From JBOGFI01 sp050743365 (lineage in GTDB: Bacteria; Actinomycetota; Acidimicrobiia; IMCC26256; JACDBD01): DNA of 64,000 nt. Below the pieces are notes generated by a model. The model was not told the origin of the DNA. It saw only the letters and a list, made by a program, of their open reading frames with translations, and ran no database searches. Location of the stretch: the NCBI GenBank assembly GCA_050743365.1, contig JBOGFI010000072.1, positions 32,303-96,302 on the forward strand. The letters run 5' to 3'. This document shows, one piece after another, positions 16,763 through 24,659 of the stretch (the first letter of the stretch is position 1; every line of letters starts with the position of its first letter). Position numbers and translations under genes: made by a program.

Positions 16763-17258
16763 GCAGCAGCCCCAGCTCGACCGGACCCAACCTGCGCAAG
16801 AGCTCGGGGGCAGCGACCACCCCGAGCCAGCCGAGGGCGAGGTACAGCGCCATGCCCACCCGGTGGAGCCGGTCGAGGCAGATGACGGTGAGGACCACGC
16901 CGGCGAGGCATCCGACCCAGGCGACCGACAGCAGCGCGATGCCCCAGGCCGGTCGCAGCACGAGCAGCGTGATGGGCGTGTACGTGCCCGCGATCAGCAC
17001 GAAGATCATCGAGTGGTCGAGATGCTTCATGATGCGCTCGGCCCGGGGCGACCAGGCCCGTCGGTGGTACGCGGCGCTGGTGGCGTACACGGCTGCGAGG
17101 CTCACCGCGAAGATCGCCGCCCCCGTACGGGCCTCGGCGCCGCGGCCGGCAGCCACCAGCCCGAGGCCGGCGGGGACCGACGCCACGAACGCGAGCTGGT
17201 GCAGCCGGCCCCGCCAACGAGGCTTCGGCTTGGCGACGGCGGTCTCGACCGCGGGCAC
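16602..17258 (-). CDS. hemolysin III / TrhA family membrane protein
   Basis: 218 aa, the usual length for the YqfA/TrhA family, with seven predicted spans. Family marks are S-A-A-Y-H-R-R near the first span, the L-D-H-S-M-I-F segment and the C-terminal G-Y-H-E-V-W-H-A motif; the histidines form the putative metal site shared with PAQR receptors. The start is GTG 17258, because an ATG just upstream is out of frame. The role of the family is membrane energetics or lipid homeostasis and is not well settled; hemolysis is not implied. Its last 161 bp recur at 13941-14101. It follows the aldehyde dehydrogenase by 71 nt on the same strand. Confidence 0.85.
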   Translation of the reverse strand: MPAVETAVAKPKPRWRGRLHQLAFVASVPAGLGLVAAGRGAEARTGAAIFAVSLAAVYATSAAYHRRAWSPRAERIMKHLDHSMIFVLIAGTYTPITLLVLRPAWGIALLSVAWVGCLAGVVLTVICLDRLHRVGMALYLALGWLGVVAAPELLRRLGPVELGLLLAGGVMYTVGAVMLAAGRPALRPAVFGYHEVWHAMVVTAGACHYALILLLVRA

Positions 17259-17329
17259 GGAGACATCTTGGCCGGTCGCCGAGCTGGATGGGCGGCACCC
17301 CCGCGACGGCCCACCGGGGGTGGCGATGG

Positions 17330-18754
17330 TCAGGCCTGGATGATGACGAGCCGCTCCTCGGTCATCTCGCGCACCGCCCAGTGCGGGCCCTCGCGGGTGT
17401 TGCCGGAATCGCGCCGGCCGCCGTAGGGCATCTGGTCGGCCCGGAACGTCGGCACCTCGTTCACGAGCACGCCGCCGTAGTCGAGGGTGCGGGCGGCGCG
17501 CAGGGCCGTCGGCAGGTGCGACGTGAAGATGGCGGCCTGGAGCCCGTAGCGCGAGTCGTTGGCGAGCCGCAGCGCCTCGCCCACGTCGCTGTAGGCCTGC
17601 ACGGCCACCACCGGGCCGAAGACCTCGAGCGCGCACACCTTCATGTCGGGCTTCACGTTGGCGAGCACCGACGGTCGGACGAACGGGCCGTCGACCCCAC
17701 CCCCGGTGAGGACGTCGGCGCCCGCGGCCGCGGCCTCGTCGACCCACGAGACGACCCGGTCGCGTTCCGCGGTCGAGATCAGCGACGACACGTCGGTGTC
17801 CTCGGCCAGCGGGTCGCCCAGCTTCAGGGCCTCGACTTTGGGGACCAGGGCGTCGAGGAACGGCTCGACGATCGACTCGTGGGCGTAGACGCGCTGGGTG
17901 GAGATGCACGACTGGCCGGCGTGGCTGTACCCGGCCACGGAGATCTTCCCGGCGGCCGTCGCGTAGTCGGCGTCGGGCTCGAGGATCACGGGGGCGTTGT
18001 TGCCCAGCTCGAGGCCGACCTTCTTGCGGGGGGCGCGTGCCTTGATGCCCCAGCCCACGTCGGGCGAGCCGGTGAACGTGATCATGGCGACGTCGGGATG
18101 GTCGACGAGGGCGTTGCCGACGGTGCCGCCGCCGCCGGTGACCACGTTGAGCCAACCGGACCGCAGTCCGCACTCGTCGAGCAGGAGATCGGCGAGCGCA
18201 AGGGCTGACAGCGGCGTCTGCGACGCCGGCTTGAGCACCACCGGGCAACCGGCCGCGATCGCGGGCGCGACCTTGTGCGCCACCAGGTTGAGCGGGAAGT
18301 TGAACGGGCTGATGGCGCCGACGACGCCGATGGGTACCCGCAGGGTGAACGCGAGCTTGCCCGCCCCGGCGTCGCTGCCCTCCATGGGGACGAGGTCGCC
18401 GGCCAGCGTGCGCGCCTCGATCGCCGCGAACGTGAAGGTGGAGACGGCCCGCTGGGCCTCGACGCGTGCCGTCTTGATCGGCTTGGCGGCCTCGGCGGCG
18501 ATGATCCGGGCGAAGTCCTCGGTACGCTCTGCGAGCAGCCCGGCGGCGCGCTCGAGCACCTCGGCCCGCTCCCACGCCGCCGGCGCGCCGGCGGCGAGCA
18601 CGTCGCGGGCCGCCTCGACCGCCCGGTCGACCTCGGCCGACCCGCACGCCGGCACCCGGCCCAGCTCGGCGCCGTCGTAGGGCGACTCGACCGCGATGGT
18701 GCCCCCGGTGGTGACCCGCTCGCCGCCGATGGGGAGGGTGCGAGGCTCGATCAT
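17330..18754 (-). CDS. NAD(P)-dependent aldehyde dehydrogenase
   Basis: 474 aa of the ALDH superfamily. The catalytic cysteine is C283 in G-Q-S-C-I-S-T and the general base is E249 in L-E-L-G-N-N; the 34-residue spacing is the family norm. The F-T-G-S-P-D-V-G cofactor loop and the P-F-N-F-P-L-N-L segment are intact. Sequence flavour is closest to the lactaldehyde, phosphonoacetaldehyde and non-phosphorylating GAPDH branch, but the substrate cannot be named. ATG 18754 before I-E-P-R is preferred to an upstream start at 18835. It is cytoplasmic and not obviously part of polysaccharide assembly. Confidence 0.9.
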   Translation of the reverse strand: MIEPRTLPIGGERVTTGGTIAVESPYDGAELGRVPACGSAEVDRAVEAARDVLAAGAPAAWERAEVLERAAGLLAERTEDFARIIAAEAAKPIKTARVEAQRAVSTFTFAAIEARTLAGDLVPMEGSDAGAGKLAFTLRVPIGVVGAISPFNFPLNLVAHKVAPAIAAGCPVVLKPASQTPLSALALADLLLDECGLRSGWLNVVTGGGGTVGNALVDHPDVAMITFTGSPDVGWGIKARAPRKKVGLELGNNAPVILEPDADYATAAGKISVAGYSHAGQSCISTQRVYAHESIVEPFLDALVPKVEALKLGDPLAEDTDVSSLISTAERDRVVSWVDEAAAAGADVLTGGGVDGPFVRPSVLANVKPDMKVCALEVFGPVVAVQAYSDVGEALRLANDSRYGLQAAIFTSHLPTALRAARTLDYGGVLVNEVPTFRADQMPYGGRRDSGNTREGPHWAVREMTEERLVIIQA

Positions 18755-18827
18755 CGCGGCTCCCTGGCTCGTTCGCACGACGTCGTCAGCCTTCCACACC
18801 GCCGGTCGGGCTATTCCGGGAGCAGCG

Positions 18828-19995
18828 CTAGGCAACCACCTTCAGTAGCAGCTCCTCGACCCGTTGTGCCGACGAGTTCCAGTTCAGGCGGGATTCGAAC
18901 TCGTCGAACGACGAGAGGGCCAACCGCTCGTACGCGTCACGGTCCAGGAACACGCGGGCGACGTACTCGCAGTAGTCGGTCGCGGGCGCGTCCTTCGGGA
19001 AGCGCTGGCCGTTTCGCCCGTTGGCGACCAACGACGAGACGCCGCCGACATCGGTCACGATCGACGGCACTCCGAACGAGCTGGCTTCGGCGCACACCGT
19101 AGGTGTCGCATCTGCCGTCGTGGGGAGCACGAGGAAGTGCGCCTCCTGCATCAGGCGATCGAATCGTTCCGCTCCTTCGGCGGTCGACTTCGCGATATTG
19201 CCGTGCAGGGTCACGCAGTCGGGGAGCGGCCGGTGGCGCGATCTCGGACTGGCTCCGATGACTGCCAGCTCGGTGCGCAGTCCCTGTTGGTTGAGCAGCC
19301 ATCTCGACCGCGGTGTCGCCGCCCTTTCTCTCCCAGTCGCTGCTGATGAAGATCAGACGGCAAGTCGTTCGAGACCTCAGCGCGACGAGACGCTCAACGT
19401 CACGGGCAGTCCGCTGGCAATCGATGTTGGCGCCGAAGGGCACTACCGCCACTCGTGTCGGATCGATCGCGTAATGGTCGACCGCACCCTTAGCCGCCCA
19501 TTCCGAGGAATAGATCGCCAGGGTGCACCGGCTGAGCGCCGCCGTGTCGTTGGCGAGGCCGTCGCGGATGGTGGCGTCCGCGAGCTTGGCCTTCGAGTCG
19601 GAATAGACCTCGATCGTGCTGGCAAACGTCGCGTCGGTCCAGATCACGATGGGCTGATCGCAGTCGAGATAGGCGACGGGCTGCGACCCCTGGCTCATGG
19701 GGCTCAGTACGACCTCGGCGTCCGTCCGGCGTAGCTGGCTCGAGATCTGGCGAGCGAAATCCCTGACGAGGAACCGATCGCGCTTGGCGTCGTAGCGCAG
19801 GCGCGAGGAAGCAAGGTGCTCGTGGTAGAGCTTCCTCGCGAGCACCAGGGACATGACAGGCCTTCGGCGGCTGAGCGACAAGAACTCGAGCGGGAGGCGC
19901 CGATGCTGCAGCGCTCGCATCATGTAGTGGAGTCGCCCACCGAACGCGTCGGGATCCGTGAGGTCGTGCTGACTCACGCACGCGACCTTGAGCAC
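18828..19995 (-). pseudogene. frameshifted glycosyltransferase family 4
   Basis: Reading from GTG 19995, one frame gives a normal GT-B N-terminal half (V-A-C-V-S-Q-H-D-L) up to F-I-S-S-D-W-E-R-K-G-G at the start of the donor domain, then nonsense. Another frame continues the same domain (L-L-N-Q-Q-G-L-R-T-E-L, then E-G-A-E-R-F and P-T-V-C-A-E-A-S-S-F-G-V-P-S) to the stop at 18828. The switch falls within about 19290-19302. Together the parts make a full-length enzyme of about 389 residues. Either a single-base indel inactivated it or the sequence carries an error there. Both halves keep coding bias, so decay would be recent. Confidence 0.8.
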
Positions 19996-20141
19996 CGCGC
20001 CCTCTCACCCTCCCTGTTGCCGCAACTTGGCACCACGTCCGGCGGATTGCCTCGAGGCCCGGTCACGCCCGGCCGCACTCTATGGCGATTGTGCCCCCAC
20101 GCGTGGACGGCCGTTCTCCGAGTCGCTCCTGGGTCCCCGAC

Positions 20142-20173
20142 TCAGCGCCCCCGGCAGTCAGCGCCCCCGGCAG
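20142..20173. repeat. tandem 16-bp repeat duplicating the tRNA-Arg 3' end
   Basis: The 16-mer TCAGCGCCCCCGGCAG occurs twice head to tail (20142-20157 and 20158-20173). The second copy includes the terminal acceptor and T-stem bases of tRNA-Arg. A duplicated tRNA 3' end is what an integrated and lost element can leave behind, though replication slippage would also do. Confidence 0.8.
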
Positions 20174-20233
20174 GATTCGAACCTGCGCACACGGCTCCGG
20201 AGGCCGATGCTCTATCCCCTGAGCTACGGGGGC
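20162..20233 (-). tRNA. tRNA-Arg (anticodon CCG)
   Basis: A cloverleaf folds on the minus strand: acceptor stem GCCCCCG/CGGGGGC, D-arm GCTC/GAGC, anticodon loop CTCCGGA with anticodon CCG, and T-arm GCAGG-TTCGAAT-CCTGC. The 27-43 position is a T-T mismatch. CCA is not encoded. It reads CGG arginine codons, which are common in this GC-rich genome. The first acceptor base is at 20233 and the discriminator G at 20162. Confidence 0.93.
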
Positions 20234-20274
20234 GGAGACACGAGGGTACCGCTGCCGTGCCACAATCTCGGCCC

Positions 20275-21549
20275 ATGAATCCAGAAGCGGGGCGACAGAG
20301 AGTCCTCGTGGTCGGGCAGGGCTATGTGGGCCTACCGGTCGCGATGCGTTCCGTAGCGGTCGGCCACGCGGTCATGGGCTTCGACTCCGACGAGGAGCGG
20401 GTGAAGCTGCTGGCGGCGGGCGAGTCTCAGGTCGAGGACGTCCCTGCGCCGACCCTGATGGCGGCGCTGGCAACGGGCCGGTACCGACCCTCGAGCCGAC
20501 CCGACGACTGCGCCGGCTTCGACGTGGCGGTGATCGCGGTCCCTACGCCGCTCGCCGAGGGCGTCCCTGACCTCTCCCACATCGAGGCAGCCGGTGCGAT
20601 GCTCGCGCACCACGTCCGCCGGGGAGCGACCGTCGTCCTCGAGTCGACGACGTACCCCGGTACCACCGAGGAGCTCCTGGTACCGATCATCGAGAACGGC
20701 AGCGGCCTGGCGGCCGGGCTCGATTTCCACGTCGGGTACAGCCCCGAGCGCATCGACCCGGGGAACCCCATCTGGACCCTTGCCAACACTCCCAAGGTCG
20801 TCTCGGGGATCGACGAGGCGTCGCTCGAGGCGGTCCGGTCGTTCTACGAGACGATCGTCGAGCGGACGGTCGTGGTCGCCGGGCCCAAGGAGGCCGAGCT
20901 CACCAAGCTGCTCGAGAACACGTTCCGCCACGTGAACATCGCTCTCGTGAACGAGCTGGCGATGTTCGCGCACGATCTCGGGATCAACGTGCGCGAGGCG
21001 ATCGATGCGGCCACCACCAAGCCCTTCGGGTTCATGCAGTTCGAGCCCGGACCCGGCGTGGGCGGCCACTGCCTTCCTATCGACCCGAGCTACCTCTCCT
21101 GGCGGGTACGCCGCCGGCTGGGCCAACCGTTCCGCTTCGTCGAGCTCGCCAACGACGTCAACGATCACATGCCGGAGTACGTGGTCCGGCGTCTCCTGGT
21201 TGCGCTCAACCGGCAGCGGATGGCGGTGAACGGCAGCCGGGTTCTCCTGCTCGGCCTGTCGTACAAGCGCAACACCGGCGACGCCCGCGAATCGCCGGCC
21301 ATCCGCGTCGCTCGCGAGCTCCTGACGCTCGGCGCCGAGGTGCGCGCCGCCGACCCGTACGTCGCCGACAGGTGGGTCGACCCACGGGTGGTTCGGGTCG
21401 ATCCCACGGTCGACGAGCTCTCGTCGGCGGACGCGGTGGTGGTCCTCACCGACCACGACGCCTTCGACTTCGACGCCGTGACCGAGTATGGCCGCTACGT
21501 GCTCGACACCCGGAACCGCGTCCACGGGGACCGGGTCGAGAGTCTGTGA
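20275..21549 (+). CDS. nucleotide-sugar dehydrogenase, UDP-ManNAc/UDP-GlcNAc 6-dehydrogenase type
   Basis: 424 aa of the UDP-glucose/GDP-mannose dehydrogenase family. The N-terminal Rossmann loop is V-V-G-Q-G-Y-V-G-L-P, the helix of the central domain carries K-L-L-E-N-T-F-R, and the catalytic cysteine is C266 in G-V-G-G-H-C-L-P-I-D-P. The C-terminal domain has S-Y-K-R-N-T-G-D-A-R-E-S-P. The H-C-L-P-I-D-P form and the N-T-F-R helix point to the WecC/WbpA branch over UDP-glucose dehydrogenase. It oxidises C6 of a UDP-HexNAc to the uronate. It is coupled by a GTGA overlap to the phosphatase gene. With the WecB-like epimerase at 55316 it could supply UDP-ManNAcA. Confidence 0.88.
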   Translation: MNPEAGRQRVLVVGQGYVGLPVAMRSVAVGHAVMGFDSDEERVKLLAAGESQVEDVPAPTLMAALATGRYRPSSRPDDCAGFDVAVIAVPTPLAEGVPDLSHIEAAGAMLAHHVRRGATVVLESTTYPGTTEELLVPIIENGSGLAAGLDFHVGYSPERIDPGNPIWTLANTPKVVSGIDEASLEAVRSFYETIVERTVVVAGPKEAELTKLLENTFRHVNIALVNELAMFAHDLGINVREAIDAATTKPFGFMQFEPGPGVGGHCLPIDPSYLSWRVRRRLGQPFRFVELANDVNDHMPEYVVRRLLVALNRQRMAVNGSRVLLLGLSYKRNTGDARESPAIRVARELLTLGAEVRAADPYVADRWVDPRVVRVDPTVDELSSADAVVVLTDHDAFDFDAVTEYGRYVLDTRNRVHGDRVESL

Positions 21550-22106
21550 GTGGCGCCGGCCCGCAGATCCTCCTCGTATGCACGGCCAACATCTGCCGGT
21601 CGCCCATGGCGGAGGCGTTGCTCCGGCACCGACTCGATCAGCGCGGCCTCTCGATCGAGATCGTCTCGGCCGGGCTCCTCGAGGACGGCCTCCCGGTGAG
21701 CGATGGCACGCTGCGGGCGCTCGAGAGCCGGGGAATCGACGTCAGCGCGCACCAGAGTCGCCGGCTCGACGCCGACCTCGTCGCTTCGGCGGCGCTGGTC
21801 ATCGGGATGGAGCGCCGCCACGTGCAGGAGGCCGTGCTCCTGGCGCGCGATGCCTGGCCCCGGTCGTTCACGCTCAAGGAGCTCGTGCGGCGAGGCGAGT
21901 CCATCGGGCCGCGCGGCGACGAGCCGTTCGAGTCGTGGCTGGCGCGGGTGCACGAGGGGCGCTCCACGGCCGACCTCCTCGGAACCGCGGAGGAGGACGA
22001 CGTGGCCGACCCGTACGGCCTGGCCGACCGGGTTCATCGCCGCACGGCCAAGGAGCTCGACGATCTCGTGACCCGGCTGGCCTCTCTGCTCTGGGGTGAT
22101 CCTTGA
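21546..22106 (+). CDS. low-molecular-weight protein tyrosine phosphatase (Wzb-like)
   Basis: 186 aa. The phosphate-binding loop is C12-T-A-N-I-C-R18-S, matching C-x5-R-S, and the general acid lies in D-V-A-D-P-Y-G around residue 155. The chain is about 30 residues longer than classical LMW-PTPs because of an insert (R-R-G-E-S-I-G-P-R-G-D) before the acid loop, common in actinobacterial forms. Such enzymes dephosphorylate tyrosine kinases of the Wzc type or sugar dehydrogenases. The kinase at 12253 and the co-translated dehydrogenase at 20275 are both plausible substrates. Start GTG 21546 and end are both in 4-bp overlaps. Confidence 0.9.
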   Translation: MSGAGPQILLVCTANICRSPMAEALLRHRLDQRGLSIEIVSAGLLEDGLPVSDGTLRALESRGIDVSAHQSRRLDADLVASAALVIGMERRHVQEAVLLARDAWPRSFTLKELVRRGESIGPRGDEPFESWLARVHEGRSTADLLGTAEEDDVADPYGLADRVHRRTAKELDDLVTRLASLLWGDP

Positions 22107-23029
22107 ACGCCCTCGTGACCGGCGGCGCCGGGTTCATCGGCTCGCACCTCGTCGACGCGTTGGCCGAGGACGGGCATTCGGTGCGCGTGCTCGACGACCT
22201 CTTCTCGGGTTTCGAGGAGAACGTCCATCCCCGAGCCGAGCTCGCCATCGCCACCGTGGCCGACGCCGACGCGGTGCGCGCCGCCGTGGAGGGTGTGGAG
22301 GTGGTGTTCCACCAGGCCGCGCACCGGGCCGTGCTGCGATCGGTGGAGGACCCGCTCACGACCGACACGGCGAACGTCCACGGCACGCTCACCGTCCTGA
22401 AGGCGGCGGCGGACGCGGGGGTACGGCGCGTGGTATACGCGTCGTCCAGCAGCGTCTACGGCGGCGCCGAGCGGCTCCCCACGCCCGAGTCGGTTCCCAC
22501 CGTGCCGCGGTCGCCCTACGCGGTGAGCAAGCTCACCGGTGAGCACTACTGCCGGGTACTCAGCGAGCTCCACGGGCTGGAGACGATCTCTCTGCGCTAC
22601 TTCAACGTGTACGGCCCGCGCCAACGCCCCGACTCGGCCTACGCGGCGGTGATCCCGCTCTTCATCGACGCGCTGCGCCGGGGTGAGCCGCCGACTGTCC
22701 ACGGCGACGGCCGGCAGAGCCGCGACTTCACCTACGTGAGCGATGTCGTCGCCGCCAACCTGGCGGCGGCGGGCGCGCCCGGCGAGGCGAGCCGTGGTGG
22801 CGCCTACAACATCGCGGGAGGCACCGCCCACTCGCTGCTCGACCTGCTCGAGGTGCTCGGCCGGATCCTCGGGGTGGAGCCGGCCCCGGTGCACACCGAC
22901 CCCCGGCCCGGCGACGTACGCCACACGCGCGCCGACTCCTCGGCCGCGCGGCGGGACTTCGGCTTCGAATGTCAGGTCGACTTCGAGGACGGGCTCCGCC
23001 GGACCGCGGAGTGGTTCGCGTCCCGCTGA
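22103..23029 (+). CDS. NAD-dependent nucleotide-sugar 4-epimerase (GalE/WbpP-like)
   Basis: 308 aa extended SDR. The NAD-binding motif is T-G-G-A-G-F-I-G-S-H at the N-terminus, with catalytic S-S-S-S-V-Y-G and Y-A-V-S-K further on. The downstream R-Y-F-N-V-Y-G-P-R-Q segment is typical of UDP-hexose and UDP-N-acetylhexosamine 4-epimerases. TTG 22103 starts it in a TTGA overlap with the phosphatase. The three genes 20275-23029 therefore form one translationally coupled unit that makes and regulates a UDP-sugar. Whether the substrate is UDP-GlcNAc, UDP-GlcNAcA or UDP-Glc is open. Confidence 0.87.
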   Translation: MNALVTGGAGFIGSHLVDALAEDGHSVRVLDDLFSGFEENVHPRAELAIATVADADAVRAAVEGVEVVFHQAAHRAVLRSVEDPLTTDTANVHGTLTVLKAAADAGVRRVVYASSSSVYGGAERLPTPESVPTVPRSPYAVSKLTGEHYCRVLSELHGLETISLRYFNVYGPRQRPDSAYAAVIPLFIDALRRGEPPTVHGDGRQSRDFTYVSDVVAANLAAAGAPGEASRGGAYNIAGGTAHSLLDLLEVLGRILGVEPAPVHTDPRPGDVRHTRADSSAARRDFGFECQVDFEDGLRRTAEWFASR

Positions 23030-23056
23030 GGCCTCTCGGTCAGCCAGCTGCCGGGC

Positions 23057-23725
23057 TCAGCGTAGGGCCCGCTCGGGGGACGGCTCCTCGGCGTCGAACG
23101 ACGCCTGCCGAACCCCGCGAAGAGCACGGATGAGCGTGCTGCCGACCCAGGCGACGACCGCCGCCACCAGAAGCGTGCCGATGTCGGCCAGCGCAGCCGC
23201 GTAGCGGAAGATGTCGGCGTCCCCAGCGAACTCGGAGCTGACGTATCGGACCGCCCCGATGGCGGCGAGAACGAAGGCGAGGAAGAGCACGACCGCGGCG
23301 CGCTGCAAGACGTGGGCCATGACCTCCGACCTCATTCTCGCCTCGTGGCGCAGCTCGCGCAGTGAGGGCGGCAGTGGCCCGTCGCCGTAGCCATCGGCGA
23401 CGGGGACGACCCCCGACTTCGCCCACTCGTCGAAGTCGAGGCGCACGAGCCGTTCCTCGTCGGGGGGGGAGTCGTCGGCCCCCTCATCGACTCCGGCGGA
23501 CGGGGACGTCGCCGCGGGCTGCTGGCGTACGAGCTCGACGGCCACCGGCCGCTCCGAGTGACGAGCGGCGATGCGAGTGACCTGGAGCGCGAGGCCGGGG
23601 CCCACGGCGGCGAGCGGCTCCTCGACGTGCACCTGCACGAAGAGCAGGTCGTCGCGCTCGGTGAACCCGGTCGAACGGACTCCGGGCAGCTTCCGCAGCT
23701 CCAGCTCGAGCTGGTCCAGGTTCAC
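23057..23725 (-). CDS. membrane protein of unknown function, two spans
   Basis: 222 aa from GTG 23725, preceded by a GGGGGG-containing ribosome site. Residues 1-55 look like a small alpha/beta domain (L-D-Q-L-E-L-E-L-R-K-L-P-G-V, then F-V-Q-V-H-V-E). A charged low-complexity stretch follows, then two hydrophobic segments near residues 140-160 and 175-200 and a short basic tail. I do not recognise a family. It lies 22 nt downstream of the GGDEF gene on the same strand, so both are probably transcribed together and may share a signalling role. Confidence 0.7.
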   Translation of the reverse strand: MNLDQLELELRKLPGVRSTGFTERDDLLFVQVHVEEPLAAVGPGLALQVTRIAARHSERPVAVELVRQQPAATSPSAGVDEGADDSPPDEERLVRLDFDEWAKSGVVPVADGYGDGPLPPSLRELRHEARMRSEVMAHVLQRAAVVLFLAFVLAAIGAVRYVSSEFAGDADIFRYAAALADIGTLLVAAVVAWVGSTLIRALRGVRQASFDAEEPSPERALR

Positions 23726-23747
23726 GGTCAGGCCCCCCTTCCGAGGC

Positions 23748-24530
23748 TCAGCACCCGTCACTACGATCCGTTCGACGGCCCTTCGCCTCGTACAACCGCT
23801 GATCCGCCAGGCGGAACAGTGCTCCCAGCTCGTCGGCTTCCCGCGGACACAAAGCGTGACCATACGAGAATGCGAGGCCCGTGTCACGCTCGGGAGCTCC
23901 GGCTTCCCGGACCCGGGCCAGGATCCCGGGCACGTTGGTGGCGCTCGTGTCCGGCAGGATCAGCCCGAACTCGTCGCCGCCGATGCGGGCGGCATCATCG
24001 CCGTAGCGGAGCACGTGCCCGAGACGGTCCGCCAGCGCCCGCAGCGCGGCGTCGCCGGCGGCGTGCCCGTCGCGGTCGTTGAGCGCCTTGAGCCCGTCGA
24101 CGTCGAGGATCACGAGCGTGAACTGCCACCCATACCGGCAGCTGCGCGCGATGGCGTTCTCGAGCAGGCGGTCGAAGCTGCGCCGGTCGTAGAGCCCGGT
24201 CAGCGGGTCGTGCCCGGCCTCGTAGCGGAGGAGATCGAGGCGGAGCGCCAGCACGGCGAGGTTCGTGATCAGATGCCCGTCGAAAGAGCTCGAATCCAGC
24301 GGCGGATCGGTGTAGAAGCCGGTACCCGCCAGCCTGAGGCGGCCCTCGTCGTCCCTCGGATGGCGTCCGGCGCGAAACACCTGCCGGCCGAGCCCGGCCT
24401 CGTCGACGACCACGGCCGCGTCCCTGAGCCCGAAGTGCCTCACGACGGCGTCGAGCGCGCGGTAGATGAGCCCGATGCCAGACTCACTCGTCGCGAGCTT
24501 GGCGACGAGGTCGGATCCGAAGTCAGCCAT
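23748..24530 (-). CDS. GGDEF diguanylate cyclase, soluble
   Basis: 260 aa from ATG 24530. The frame is open far upstream, but that portion is antisense to argS. Residues about 1-95 form a short sensor-like domain without membrane spans; residues about 100-255 are a GGDEF domain with D-P-L-T-G-L-Y-D-R-R, the canonical G-G-D-E-F motif and R-Y-G-D five residues before it (the inhibitory RxxD site). It should be an active, feedback-inhibited c-di-GMP synthase. It is divergent from argS across a 129-bp gap. Confidence 0.87.
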   Translation of the reverse strand: MADFGSDLVAKLATSESGIGLIYRALDAVVRHFGLRDAAVVVDEAGLGRQVFRAGRHPRDDEGRLRLAGTGFYTDPPLDSSSFDGHLITNLAVLALRLDLLRYEAGHDPLTGLYDRRSFDRLLENAIARSCRYGWQFTLVILDVDGLKALNDRDGHAAGDAALRALADRLGHVLRYGDDAARIGGDEFGLILPDTSATNVPGILARVREAGAPERDTGLAFSYGHALCPREADELGALFRLADQRLYEAKGRRTDRSDGC

Positions 24531-24623
24531 GACCGTGATGGCCCCTGTGTAGCGCCCGCTCCCCGGCCCGCAGGCTAGCGGAAGCACCGCTCGAATCGGC
24601 CCCGCGCCGAGCGGACTCGGCGG

Positions 24624-24629
24624 TACGAT
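24624..24629 (+). promoter_or_regulatory. candidate -10 box for argS
   Basis: TACGAT lies 30 nt before the GTG start of argS in the 129-bp gap shared with the divergent GGDEF gene. It would give a leader of about 24 nt. No clear -35 box is present, so this is tentative. Confidence 0.3.
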
Positions 24630-24659
24630 GCCGCGCGCGCCGGCGGCGCGCCCACGCCC

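Noticed and set aside
17259..18647. A 681-aa minus-strand frame that would fuse an N-terminal extension to trhA
   Set aside because: The extension is arginine/glycine-rich and antisense-phase to the aldehyde dehydrogenase, which has the real motifs; only the part from 17258 is a true domain.
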